Below are positions 34,980 through 44,909 of a stretch of DNA of 64,000 bases, in pieces (position 1 is the first letter of the stretch; each line of letters starts with the position of its first letter). The stretch spans positions 1 through 64,000 of the forward strand of contig CAKSFP010000003.1 of the NCBI GenBank assembly GCA_934454585.1, in the 5' to 3' direction. A program made the position numbers and the translations under genes. The notes beneath the pieces were generated by a model. The model did no database searches. It worked only from the letters and a program-made list of their open reading frames with translations, and was not told the origin of the DNA. Source of the stretch: an uncultured Clostridia bacterium. GTDB taxonomy: Bacteria > Bacillota > Clostridia > UMGS1810.

Positions 34980-37679
34980 CTATCTGTAAATCACGACATC
35001 ATACACTCTGCCCTGATTTGCGAAGTAATATATCAGTGAATCCGCGCCCGGATTGACAGACACATGGATTGTCGAGAGTGAACCCGGGGTTACGGAAGTA
35101 TCGCGCGATTCATTGCTGACCTCATACACATTGGGGCTCACAAGCGAAAGTGTATCCACAACAGGTGACGAGGGGTCATTGATAAACGCAATGCGCTCGC
35201 CGCTGAAACCGCACAGATATGCCTTGCCGAAATACGCATATGACTGATAAGCATTGTAGCCGGAATTTATCCATGCCGAGATGCCGTTTGAATTTTTCAG
35301 CTGTGTTTTGATGTTTGCCGCCTTTGCCACATTGCCGTGCCAATCGGTGTATATTGCCAGAATATCGCCTTTTTTCATCTCGGGGAACACGCAGTCGTCC
35401 GAGACGGTGTATTCTCTCAGCGAACCGTTCACATACAGGCTGATTTTTCGCTTTATGTCTCCCTTGTCGTCGGTGAAGCGCACCAGTTTGTCAAATATAA
35501 AAAGATTTGTCTGCGCCGCCAGATCCGACATGTTTGTCATCTGCGGAACTCTTGCCGTCATTGCCGCCGCGGCAAGGCTCTCGTCAAGGTCATAGTACTT
35601 AATATCGGTAAACTTCATCCTGTCCTTCACTCTCCCAATGGAGACAACGGATACATCGCCGGCGCCGACCCTGCCCGCGCCGCTGTCATCGAGCATGAAC
35701 ACTATAGTCGACGAATCGGGCGAACCTTTGACATCGCCGCTGCTGCTCTTGTAAAAAGACCTTATCGTGCTGTTGTAAGTTGCGTTCGTCGCTGCGCCGA
35801 ATTCATAGTCCAGTGTGAATTTGCCGGTATCGTAAGAACCGAGAACCGCATCGGGATCATCGGCTATCTTCTGTGCCACATTGAGCTTGACAAGCTTTCT
35901 GTCATCGTTCGCCGTAAACTGCACCAACTGCTGTTCGCCGAGCATGGCAATCACGGCTTCGGGTTTCGTCTTGGCTGCGGTGCCGTCGTAATTATTCACC
36001 TTTATGCCCTTGTCGGGGATATCCAGTTCATATATAACGCCGTCCTCGCCGACTATCTGCACCCTCGCCCTGCCGGAGACACCGCTCTCGGTGTATGCCC
36101 CGGTAAGGAATCCGTACATCATGGACGAGGGATAGTAGTGAGCATATGCCACATAGCCGAATGAATCGATATAGAACTCGCCCTGCGCCCCCATGCAGGG
36201 ATAGGGAAATTCGTCGCTGCCCCAACCTGTGCCCAGGCGGAACATCTCATATTCAACGCCGTCTATGGCGATTTTCACTCTTGCGCCGTTTTCGTCAAGC
36301 GCGGTCACCTCGCCGTCAATGCTGTTGCCCGACAGCACGGCTTTTATGTAACCTTTGTCCTTTGACGAGGTGACGGAGAGCACATCGTTCTCCTTGAGCA
36401 CGGACGGCTTGAACACTCTGCCGTTCGCCCTGGTCAGCTCGATATATGCTCCGCTCATCTTGTCCTCGTCCACACATATCGACATCGGGTCGCCGTTTGC
36501 GTCTTTCAGTTTGGAATACACCGTTCCCGTTGACGAATCGTAATAGTCCACAACATAGTTTTGATAGGTGTCTATCTTCACGGTGTCATAGATACTGCCG
36601 CCCGAATTGCTGATGAGCGTGACAGTGCCGGCATCGATATTAAAGTCCGCCTTGGTGAGCGCACACATCCTGCCGTTGTAAAAATAGTCCGCCGTCTTGG
36701 ACACAGACGCACTGCGCGACTTTTTGCCGTCATCATACACTATGTTCGACAGCGAGAAAGCCGACGAATCGGTGTTGAGCTCGTCCGCGGTGAGCGTGAG
36801 GGTTTTCACTTTGTCGGCATAACCGATGCTGAGCACGGTTCCTTTTTTGCCGTTCTTGCCCTCTTTCACATACACATCTGCCGCTGTGCCAACAAAGTCC
36901 GCCGCATTTGTGTCTCCGGTGTAGAATCTCATGCCGTCCAGTTCTATCTCATCCGAGCCGAGACCCGTGACGGACGACAGAGAGGTATATTTGTTCGCGT
37001 CAATCATTCCCTCATACTCCACAACAGACATATATTCTTCCATCATGGTGACTTCGGTGTTTTTGTCAAACGCGATTTTATTCGGCGAGTAGTCCGTCTG
37101 ATATATCATATCGCAATGCAGACCGTCGCTGAGCATAACGGCAAACTCCGCCTTTGTCATGGGTTCGTTTGCACGGTAGTTCACATTCTTTGTAAAATCT
37201 GCCTTCGACACAAGCTTGTCAAGTGCCGCCGTGCCCATGCCGGTCGCCTTGGCATAGTTGACATAGCCGAGCATTGCCGCAATCGCATAACGCATATCGG
37301 CATATGTGAAATGCTCCGACGGATTGAACTTGCCGTCCTCAAGCGGTATTATGCCGTATGTCACAACAGTGTACACCGCGTTGGCGTATGCCGACCTTGC
37401 GGTGACATCTGCGCACACCGCACCCGTTGGTGACGGCATGACAAACTCCGTGCACACCACATCGGCAAGCATCTGCGCTGCGTCGGCGCGCGACACGGTT
37501 TTTGTTATCTCCAGTCCCTCCCACTCGGAATCTATGGCGCCTATATCCGCAAGGAAGGATATTTTTTCTTTGTAAAGTGCGTTGCCGTCACTCGAATCTG
37601 CGGCAAACGCAGCAATTGAAAGACCGTTTATAACGAGCGCCGCAGCAGTTATCACTGCCGCAAATCTGAATTTTTTCAT
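34980..37679 (-). CDS. Secreted SLH-domain protein
   Basis: 899 aa with signal peptide (cleavage near AAFAAD). The N-terminus holds two to three SLH-type repeats (FLADIGAIDSE...VSRADAAQMLADV; YTVVTYGIIPLEDGKFNPSEHFTYADMRYAIAAMLGY; YRANEPMTKAEFAVMLSDG; about 35-195). The remaining 700 residues are beta-rich and unassigned, with repeated short segments of the form DGEVTALDENGARVKIAIDG. SLH repeats bind secondary cell-wall polymers, so this is likely an S-layer or surface-scaffold subunit. It lies between the other SLH protein and the GH99-like protein in one operon. Confidence 0.82.
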   Translation of the reverse strand: MKKFRFAAVITAAALVINGLSIAAFAADSSDGNALYKEKISFLADIGAIDSEWEGLEITKTVSRADAAQMLADVVCTEFVMPSPTGAVCADVTARSAYANAVYTVVTYGIIPLEDGKFNPSEHFTYADMRYAIAAMLGYVNYAKATGMGTAALDKLVSKADFTKNVNYRANEPMTKAEFAVMLSDGLHCDMIYQTDYSPNKIAFDKNTEVTMMEEYMSVVEYEGMIDANKYTSLSSVTGLGSDEIELDGMRFYTGDTNAADFVGTAADVYVKEGKNGKKGTVLSIGYADKVKTLTLTADELNTDSSAFSLSNIVYDDGKKSRSASVSKTADYFYNGRMCALTKADFNIDAGTVTLISNSGGSIYDTVKIDTYQNYVVDYYDSSTGTVYSKLKDANGDPMSICVDEDKMSGAYIELTRANGRVFKPSVLKENDVLSVTSSKDKGYIKAVLSGNSIDGEVTALDENGARVKIAIDGVEYEMFRLGTGWGSDEFPYPCMGAQGEFYIDSFGYVAYAHYYPSSMMYGFLTGAYTESGVSGRARVQIVGEDGVIYELDIPDKGIKVNNYDGTAAKTKPEAVIAMLGEQQLVQFTANDDRKLVKLNVAQKIADDPDAVLGSYDTGKFTLDYEFGAATNATYNSTIRSFYKSSSGDVKGSPDSSTIVFMLDDSGAGRVGAGDVSVVSIGRVKDRMKFTDIKYYDLDESLAAAAMTARVPQMTNMSDLAAQTNLFIFDKLVRFTDDKGDIKRKISLYVNGSLREYTVSDDCVFPEMKKGDILAIYTDWHGNVAKAANIKTQLKNSNGISAWINSGYNAYQSYAYFGKAYLCGFSGERIAFINDPSSPVVDTLSLVSPNVYEVSNESRDTSVTPGSLSTIHVSVNPGADSLIYYFANQGRVYDVVIYR

Positions 37680-37691
37680 GTATTTGCCCCC

Positions 37692-40600
37692 TTACTTTGC
37701 AAGCTGCACAAGTCCGTCTATGAGTTTTGCCGCCTGAGCCCTGGTGAGAGTGCCTTCTGCGTCAAAGACTTTTTCGGAAACTCCGCTGACAATTCCGCTC
37801 TGGTAGAGCCTGAGCACGCTGTCGCGTGCATACGGCGCTATGTAATCGCCGAAAGTATTCAGCGCGGACACATCGTATTCGAGCGTCTTGCCCATGTGCG
37901 CCGCCGTGCGGTCGAGTATAACCGCAGCGTCCTGTCGGGATATGCCGCTTCCCACGCCGAATGAAGTCTCGGATATTCCGTTTACTATTCCGTTTGAGAA
38001 AAGCGCCGCTACGAACGGAGCGTACCACTGAGCGCCGTCCACATCATCAAAGTTTGCTGCGCCGCCGTTTATGCCGAATGCGCAGGCAATCATCTTGGCA
38101 AATTCCTCTCTTGTGACAAATCTGTCAGGCTCAAAATGAGCAGCATCCACGCCGTTTATAACGCCTCTTGCCCTGAGCCTCATTATGCTTTCCCGCGCCC
38201 ATTCTGCCGAGCCGAGATCGCAAAATTCGTCCGAATTTGTTGTAAGCGGTGCGTCCGGCTCAACATAAGGCTTGTCAACGGTGATTGTCGAGTTTGACCC
38301 GAAACCGCCGCCGGTCACCTTGGAGCCGCCGCCACCGCCTCCGCCGCCTGCGGCACCGCTGCTGCCCGATGCCGAAAGCGCGGAATTGTATGCCGCGACA
38401 ATATCTGCCACGGAATTGAACACTGCTCCGTCCGCCGTGAGAGCCTTGTTTACATTGGCTTTGTTGTTTATATAAGCTGCCGAAGCAGTGTCAATCCCCG
38501 TCACGGATTTGTATTTTGTCAGAACCGACTCTATGGTGGTTCTGTCCGCTCCGTTAAACTCCGCAAGCATCAGCGCCGTGTCAAACTCCGATGCAATGTT
38601 TGCCGAAGTGAGTGCCGTCCTCTTTGCAAACAGGCGCGATACCGTCTCCGCCTTGTTTGCCGTGTATGCGATGTCGGTTATGTCTATGCCGAAAAGGGCG
38701 CCGTTTGTCTCAAACAAAGCTTCAAACTCCGCTTCATCTGCCGAATTTTGCAAAGCGGCAACAACATATGCCACGCCGAGCAGCTCCTTTACATCGGACA
38801 CTTTGTTTATCTTCGATTTAGATCCGATAAGGATTTCATTGACAGTTGACTTGTTTGCCTCATAAAAAGAAGAAAAATTGTCAAAATCATTCATTATCGG
38901 ATATGTGTTTATATATTTGTTCATTATCGACTCGGCATTTGACTCCGTTATACTGCGGAAGTCGGCTACAATGCCGTCTGCGACAGCGTTGCCGCAGTAG
39001 TATACCGAAAATTCCTTTTCAAACGCCGTGCCGCCGCCGTTTTGGCTGACAAGATATATCCTGTAATCTCCGCTGCCGAATCTTTCGGCAATCACGGCGG
39101 AGAAATTTATGTTTTCGAGAGAATCCGCCGCTGCGAAGTATACAATGTTTTTCGGATCGGCAATTGCGTCCGTCTCGGTTTTTCCCGGTGCAAGTATGAG
39201 CACACGGAGAACATCGAACGGCATATCCCCGCATATAACAAATTTGTGTTCATCATAGTCCGTTGTCACCGACGCATTTATCTCGCCGCTGCCGCCAAAC
39301 GCCGTGTCCGCACCGTAGTTAAGACCGCCGGAGAGCGAATCGAGCATATACGGCAACACGCAAAATTCATCGCCCGACCCATAGTCCGCCGCATCTGTGG
39401 TCACAGTCATCGTGCCGCGCAGCGCCGAACCGTTTGCAATATCGAATTTCTGCGTTTCTATGCCTACGAGCTCGTCATTTTTGTATACAAACAGGTAAAG
39501 TGTCGGTTGTCTGTCGGTTTTGCTGATATTCATAAAATCCACATCATAGCGGTTTTCGCCCGGCAAAAGGCTCTTTGTGCCGCGAACGGAAAAGAATAAA
39601 TCATCCTTTGCATAAGATACCGTCTTTATGTCGTCAATGCAGATTTTGCTCGCGGACTGCGATTGGGCACAGCCTATGGTCAGATTGCCGAGCTGAGAAA
39701 CGGAATTTCTGTAGGCGACATCTTTCATGTCAACAAGAGTGGTGCCGTCGTCTCCGGTTATCTTAAGATTATATTTCTGTGCTGCTATGTCAAAATCGCT
39801 CACAACGGTGTACCAGACACCTGCTGTCACGGTGCCGCTTATATTTGGCTGGGAGCTTCCCATATTGAGCGAAAATTTATTGTCAAGCAGATAGAGATTG
39901 GACGCACCGCCGATATAGAATGTCGTCCACCCCGGATTGAGTTTGTCTATCCTCACACGATATGACACGGTCGCCTTTTTGAAATCGGGCAGTTTATATT
40001 GCAGATATATCGTGTTGGATTTTTCCTTGCCGGCATTCTGATCAAGACAAAGATATGTACTGCCGTTCTCGCGCACATAGCCGACCTTGCCGTCCGATGT
40101 CAACAACGCAGAATAGCCGTCGCCATTGATTGTGGAATCGCTCATGCCGGGAGTGCAGTCCTCAAAGTCAAGCAAAACCGTGTCGGCACTGTGCTCAAGT
40201 AGAGTTTTACGGGTGAAATCTCCGTTTATGGTTGCGGCTTTCTCCACCGCATTGTCAAACGCCGTCTTTATGTCATCAACGGTTGCAAACGGAATCTCAT
40301 TTGCAACGAGGTAGTCTATATATGCGGATTTTACTGCATACTCACCCTCACAGTCGAGCTCCAGGACATCCGCAAATTTTCTTATTACATCTCCGATTGA
40401 ATCCGCGTCCGCCGCATTAAAGGCTTTGAGCGCCGCTGCTTTTTCATCGGTACTGCTCATTATGTCATCCACATCATACACATATTCCGCCGTGGTCGCC
40501 TCACCCGGCTGCATATTTTTGTTCCATGCGGCGTTGTGCGGAATGTAAAATCTGCACTCGCCCATGTTTGCCGCCGTAATGCTGCCATTGGGACTTCTGA

Positions 40601-41318
40601 AAGGCACGCCTGTTGCCAAGCCGCTATCGGCAATCTGACTGTTGCCGTCTGCATCGGTAACGCTCAGGTCATACGACTGATCTGCAAAATCTATCCTGTA
40701 GCTCACCGTATACCAGATATTTGCCCTGGGTTTGAACAAATCCACCGAGTAATTCTTGTACTTTGCCTGTGCCCTCGGGTTACGGGCAAAGTCGCCGCCG
40801 TAGTTTATGCCGAACACACCGTTGTTGAAATATGTGGCAGACACATTACTCTCGCCTATGTTCACGGGAATCCAGTGTACGGGCGCTTTGTCCACAAACC
40901 TTATCCTGTACGAAAGGTTCAACACATCGCCTGTCTTAACGGCATTATACACCAGTCTTGACGAAGAACTGCCGTCATATGCCGCATTTGATATGCGTGC
41001 AAATTTGTTGCCGTCCTCGCTGCAGATGCCGAAGCTGTCAATCTCGGGCTGATCGTTATTTATGATGAAATTCTCTCCCCTGTAGCCGTGAGAAAGTTCT
41101 CCCTCCTCTTCGTTTTCGAAATCCGACACTACCGCAAACGGGCTTGCGGCAAACAACTCCGCCTCCGAATCAAAATCCGCTTCGTATTCGTCCGCAAGGT
41201 CAAAAATCTCCCTGCCGTATTCCGGCAGTTCAATTTGGGCGTCCTGCGCATAAGGCGAAATCGGAAACGCCGACAGAATCATCGTAAGTGTCAAAATGAA
41301 AGATATATTTCTTTTCAT
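37692..41318 (-). CDS. SLH-anchored surface protein with LamG-like domains
   Basis: 1208 aa with signal peptide ending near SPYAQ. Two LamG-like sandwiches (about 60-290 and 385-580) show the NIWYTVSYRIDFADQSYDL and GVWYTVVSDFDIAAQKYNL strands. Helical modules (about 290-370 and 800-990) with FNSVADIVAAYNSAL-like helices follow, then a Gly-rich linker with nine consecutive Gly near 1000, then three SLH repeats (about 1030-1208: MRLRARGVINGVDAAHFEP, ALFSNGIVNGISETSFG, LYQSGIVSGVSEKVFDAEG). First gene of a three-gene operon. Likely cell-wall-attached carbohydrate binding protein. Confidence 0.87.
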   Translation of the reverse strand: MKRNISFILTLTMILSAFPISPYAQDAQIELPEYGREIFDLADEYEADFDSEAELFAASPFAVVSDFENEEEGELSHGYRGENFIINNDQPEIDSFGICSEDGNKFARISNAAYDGSSSSRLVYNAVKTGDVLNLSYRIRFVDKAPVHWIPVNIGESNVSATYFNNGVFGINYGGDFARNPRAQAKYKNYSVDLFKPRANIWYTVSYRIDFADQSYDLSVTDADGNSQIADSGLATGVPFRSPNGSITAANMGECRFYIPHNAAWNKNMQPGEATTAEYVYDVDDIMSSTDEKAAALKAFNAADADSIGDVIRKFADVLELDCEGEYAVKSAYIDYLVANEIPFATVDDIKTAFDNAVEKAATINGDFTRKTLLEHSADTVLLDFEDCTPGMSDSTINGDGYSALLTSDGKVGYVRENGSTYLCLDQNAGKEKSNTIYLQYKLPDFKKATVSYRVRIDKLNPGWTTFYIGGASNLYLLDNKFSLNMGSSQPNISGTVTAGVWYTVVSDFDIAAQKYNLKITGDDGTTLVDMKDVAYRNSVSQLGNLTIGCAQSQSASKICIDDIKTVSYAKDDLFFSVRGTKSLLPGENRYDVDFMNISKTDRQPTLYLFVYKNDELVGIETQKFDIANGSALRGTMTVTTDAADYGSGDEFCVLPYMLDSLSGGLNYGADTAFGGSGEINASVTTDYDEHKFVICGDMPFDVLRVLILAPGKTETDAIADPKNIVYFAAADSLENINFSAVIAERFGSGDYRIYLVSQNGGGTAFEKEFSVYYCGNAVADGIVADFRSITESNAESIMNKYINTYPIMNDFDNFSSFYEANKSTVNEILIGSKSKINKVSDVKELLGVAYVVAALQNSADEAEFEALFETNGALFGIDITDIAYTANKAETVSRLFAKRTALTSANIASEFDTALMLAEFNGADRTTIESVLTKYKSVTGIDTASAAYINNKANVNKALTADGAVFNSVADIVAAYNSALSASGSSGAAGGGGGGGGSKVTGGGFGSNSTITVDKPYVEPDAPLTTNSDEFCDLGSAEWARESIMRLRARGVINGVDAAHFEPDRFVTREEFAKMIACAFGINGGAANFDDVDGAQWYAPFVAALFSNGIVNGISETSFGVGSGISRQDAAVILDRTAAHMGKTLEYDVSALNTFGDYIAPYARDSVLRLYQSGIVSGVSEKVFDAEGTLTRAQAAKLIDGLVQLAK

Positions 41319-41379
41319 GTTTTTCCTCCCTCCGCTGCTGTTGAAAAGTCACAGAATTTGCGTGTGATATTATACATAA

Positions 41380-41408
41380 ATTATATCAAATGTTTTTGTC
41401 AAAAACAA
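41380..41408 (-). promoter_or_regulatory. Promoter of the SLH/GH99 operon
   Basis: On the minus strand TTGTTT (41403-41408) and TATAAT (41380-41385) are 17 bases apart, about 60 bases before the start codon. A second TATAAT lies at 41369-41374. The gap 41319-41856 otherwise holds the terminator at 41651 and nothing else recognised. Confidence 0.5.
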
Positions 41409-41650
41409 ACCACAAAATTTGTTTTTTTTAGTCCAAAATTCATACACACCCCGTTTCAAGGCAAAACCTGCAGGACGGTACAGGCTATGAGAAAATATAT
41501 TGAATAAAATACGCAGAAAAGCGCATCTCATTGATTGGTTGCTGCTGTTTACAACTGCACACATTTTTTCATGAAGACGATCTGAGCGAAGATGACAAGC
41601 AAATATCCCCATGGTCATTCCTATTTTGCAAAACTGTTTTGTAAGACAAA

Positions 41651-41684
41651 AGCAGATAATACCGTGTAAACGATACTATCTGCT
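41651..41684 (-). terminator. Probable terminator of the M64-type protease gene
   Basis: AGCAGATA / TATCTGCT arms extend inward by six further pairs, two of them wobble, to a 6-base loop. The minus-strand transcript then reads TTTTGTC. It lies about 170 bases after the protease stop. Confidence 0.5.
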
Positions 41685-41856
41685 AAATGTATTTGGGTTA
41701 TTTGAAAGTCGGTTTGTGTCTGTTTCTCATATTACCGTTTTATTATCATTGGCACACATTGTCAGTTTATATCTTTTTGCAGATCAGCCCCGACGGTTGC
41801 GGTTAAATAGACTATGAATCTGAATTTTAATATTTTTCAGCGTTCCGCAGTTCTTG

Positions 41857-44811
41857 TTATTTTGTTATATGCTGAAATTTATACAGCGGCTTTATATTTC
41901 CCATGATTTCAAATGCGAACGCTTTGATTTCGGTCTGTTTTATCAAATCCTCGTCGGTTATGGTAACAAAATCGGTTTCGATTATATCCTGCGATTCGTT
42001 CGGTTCGGACATTTTTAACTCTCCGAGTCTTCCGTTAACATACTTCGCAATGATAACTGCCGCTGTTTTCCGTCCCTCCGACAAAACAAGCCTTGCTTTG
42101 AATTTTCCTGTCTTTAATGTCCTATCCGCTTCCTTACCGCTTTCATCTGTAATTGTAAACGGAGCTGTCGGGCGGTCATCTTTTGCCTTATAATAGCAGG
42201 TAACGGTCAGTCCTCCGTTACCAACGGTCTTGTCCGTCCCCTCCGTTTTGACAAGAATGTAACCGTTCAGTTCCTTTGGGAACTCCCAGTCAACCCTTGT
42301 TCCGGCGGCAACCGGGAATACGGCAGGCTTGGTATTCGGGACATCACTTCCATCCTCCAGCTTGTATTCGATGGTAATATCGGCATAGGTTTTGCTTTCC
42401 GAGTCATCATCGGCAAGCGTCACGCCGGCATCATCGTCCACCACCTCAAATCCAACGGTATCACCGGTTTGCAAAACGGCGTTTTCCGGAATCCTGTAAA
42501 CAAGCGAACAGTTGACAAGTCCGGAATCGAAGTCGCTGCCGGTGTAGTCCAATGCCCCATTCTGCCAGAACTTGGGCTTTTCACTCCAGACCGGAATGTC
42601 AAATTTCTTCTCGGTCAAAACTCTCTTGCCGTCAGCTGTAGCAGCTACCGTTCCGTCAGAATGCTCTACCCACATCCGCAGAGTTACAGTCTTTTTCTCG
42701 GTATCCGAAAGATTCTGAACAATGGTGCGAAGCTCAATCTCGCTGCCCTTAAGCCCGGGATTAAATCTGTTTTTATTTGCACCGCTCAAAAGACGATTTC
42801 TGCTGTCATTATCATATTTGGAATAACCGTAAAGTGTCGCATCTTCAAAAGCAGAAGAGTTCTCTTTCGGGTTCTTGTAGTCGCCGGTATACATTTTCAC
42901 TTCCGGTTCCGCAACATAGAGCGAATGAGGATTCTTAATCAGCTGGCTCATGCGCTTGACGCCCTGAAGTTTGCACACCTCGCAGAACTCAGTCTTATAA
43001 GTGTCTCTCATCAGGCACTCCCTGCCGGAATTATACATATACGAGTTATCATAATGCGGGCAGGTATATGTGCTGCGGAATCCAAGCATATTCTTCCATT
43101 TTACCTTTTTGGGATCCTTGGTGTCAGAAATATTCAGCGATGTCCGAAGTGTTCCCTCTGCCAATGGCTGTCCAATCGTATTATACTCATCGCCAAGACG
43201 CAGTAGTCCGTGTCCCAGTTCATGCCGCTGGGTAAACGGGGACAGTATATTATTCGCCGATGCCAGAATATAATGAATGCCGCTTTTCATATTGTCGTGA
43301 GATCCTCCGAAATACTCGCCGCTGTTTGCCAGGATCACGAACTGATTTATGTATTCATAAACATAATAATATTGGCTGTATTCATCATCCCATGAGAATT
43401 CGTTCGGCTTTGTTGTGTTGGGAATATGTGCATCATGTATTTTTTCAATAAAAGCAGGTCCTATAATGCGCTCCAACAGATGGTTTCTCCACTGCCCTTT
43501 GTTTACGGAAATGCCGGTTTTGCTTGCAGCAAAAAAAGTGCTGTTACCACCGTAACCATCCACCGAAGCTGTGCAGAGTGCGTAGACATTAAACCGATCC
43601 GCCATGCTGCGGTACGGTTCCGTCTTCAACACCTCCTGCCACAGCCGCCGGACATCATCAACAAACTGTTTCTGCTGACTTTTGTTATAGCCCTCGGCCA
43701 AGTACAAAATTACCATGTTTTCCGTATCACTGCGAGGTTTCTGGATCACATACACAGGAATGGTTGAGTTGGCATATGCACGATCTGTAGAATACAGTTC
43801 GCTCAGTTCCACCTGAAGGTACCGATCCGTGTCAACATCCCAGTTTCCATCTCCCGTGTCCCGTTCTGCACCGGAAATGCCGAGACTTTCCGACGGCTTG
43901 TTTTTCACAGTACCGACATATGGGGCGGACTCTGTGCCTTTGCCCTGCGAAACGGTGTAATACTCCGAGTCCAGATAGAATGCCGGGCGGACCCCGTAAT
44001 ATCCTTTGCAGGGAGCGTCACGCAAAATGCTCCCTCCGGCGGTCACATAGCGCATATCATGGTTGCAGTCCGTAATCGGAGTCCGCAGCCAGTAGTTCCA
44101 GTTTTGTCCCGCCTTATTTTTTCCGATATAGTAGTTCCCAAGATTCTGCTTAACCGTATTGAGCTGCTTCACATCAAGCAGAAAAACCTTATCGGTGATA
44201 TTTTCATAATATGCGCTTTCGTATCCGTCAGCAACCGTATCAATATCGGTATTGTAGGGAAGGTCGGTTCCCGGCTCATCAATATAGCCGGCAGTGTACT
44301 CCGGGTGGGAAACAATGGAGCGCTGCGTTACCGTTTTTATTGCGCCGATTTCATCCGAGTTGAAACTACCGAAGAATCCGGCCCTCCGGTCATACGCCGT
44401 TCCTGTTGAAACATGGTCTGCATCAGGCGGATTACCGCACAGCCAATCTACATTTCCGGTCTCGGCGCCGGAATTGAGCCATGAACGCATATTGCTGTCG
44501 CGCCAGTGATTGGAACCGTATTTGCTCCGCCAGCTATTACGCCGATGAGAGCCTGTCTGATCATTAACTCCGGTCCGTGCGTCGTATGGCATATAATCCT
44601 CTATCACCCTGTCCGAGAGCATCAGCGGACCGTTGCCGTCAACAGCAACGCAACGCCACAAGACAGATTCGTTATTATAGGTTCCCAAACGAATATAGTC
44701 TCCTGTCTTGATGTTTATCTTGGTATCCGCCGCCGATGCCGGCAGAATCGTCAGGCTCAGCAACACTGTTGCGGAAAGCAGCACAGACAACATCCTTTTT
44801 CTTTGGTTCAT
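41857..44811 (-). CDS. Secreted M64-type metalloprotease with DUF6273-like N-terminus
   Basis: 984 aa with signal peptide (cleavage near PASAAD). Residues about 35-285 resemble DUF6273 (IRLGTYNNESVLWRCVAVDG, RSWLNSGAE, GVRPAFYLDSE). The middle (about 365-640) is an M64 peptidase: MVILYLAEGYNKSQQKQFVDD and the zinc motif HELGHGLLRLGDEY (His, Glu, His, with the LGDEY signature). The C-terminus has beta domains including a MucBP-like part (ITIEYKLEDGSDVPNTKP). M64 includes IgA1-cleaving peptidases of gut Clostridia; its target here is unknown. No wall anchor is seen. Own promoter and terminator. Confidence 0.87.
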   Translation of the reverse strand: MNQRKRMLSVLLSATVLLSLTILPASAADTKINIKTGDYIRLGTYNNESVLWRCVAVDGNGPLMLSDRVIEDYMPYDARTGVNDQTGSHRRNSWRSKYGSNHWRDSNMRSWLNSGAETGNVDWLCGNPPDADHVSTGTAYDRRAGFFGSFNSDEIGAIKTVTQRSIVSHPEYTAGYIDEPGTDLPYNTDIDTVADGYESAYYENITDKVFLLDVKQLNTVKQNLGNYYIGKNKAGQNWNYWLRTPITDCNHDMRYVTAGGSILRDAPCKGYYGVRPAFYLDSEYYTVSQGKGTESAPYVGTVKNKPSESLGISGAERDTGDGNWDVDTDRYLQVELSELYSTDRAYANSTIPVYVIQKPRSDTENMVILYLAEGYNKSQQKQFVDDVRRLWQEVLKTEPYRSMADRFNVYALCTASVDGYGGNSTFFAASKTGISVNKGQWRNHLLERIIGPAFIEKIHDAHIPNTTKPNEFSWDDEYSQYYYVYEYINQFVILANSGEYFGGSHDNMKSGIHYILASANNILSPFTQRHELGHGLLRLGDEYNTIGQPLAEGTLRTSLNISDTKDPKKVKWKNMLGFRSTYTCPHYDNSYMYNSGRECLMRDTYKTEFCEVCKLQGVKRMSQLIKNPHSLYVAEPEVKMYTGDYKNPKENSSAFEDATLYGYSKYDNDSRNRLLSGANKNRFNPGLKGSEIELRTIVQNLSDTEKKTVTLRMWVEHSDGTVAATADGKRVLTEKKFDIPVWSEKPKFWQNGALDYTGSDFDSGLVNCSLVYRIPENAVLQTGDTVGFEVVDDDAGVTLADDDSESKTYADITIEYKLEDGSDVPNTKPAVFPVAAGTRVDWEFPKELNGYILVKTEGTDKTVGNGGLTVTCYYKAKDDRPTAPFTITDESGKEADRTLKTGKFKARLVLSEGRKTAAVIIAKYVNGRLGELKMSEPNESQDIIETDFVTITDEDLIKQTEIKAFAFEIMGNIKPLYKFQHITK

Positions 44812-44840
44812 GCAAATTCTCCTCTCTTATCAAAACATAT

Positions 44841-44869
44841 AATATATTCTATATCCGGAGCAAAAGCAA
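44841..44869 (-). promoter_or_regulatory. Promoter of the M64-type protease gene
   Basis: On the minus strand TTGCTT (44864-44869) and TATATT (44841-44846) are 17 bases apart, about 30 bases before the ATG. Confidence 0.55.
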
Positions 44870-44909
44870 TACCGAATATTCGTGTTCCTGTATTTTTGTG
44901 TACAAGACC

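Noticed and set aside
38320..38352. Possible short tandem repeat (GCC-rich triplets)
   Set aside because: It encodes the poly-Gly linker of the SLH protein; this is coding composition, not a separate repeat element.
41370..41618. 82-aa minus-strand ORF between the SLH operon and the M64-type protease gene
   Set aside because: It runs through the SLH operon promoter, lacks a ribosome binding site and has no family resemblance.
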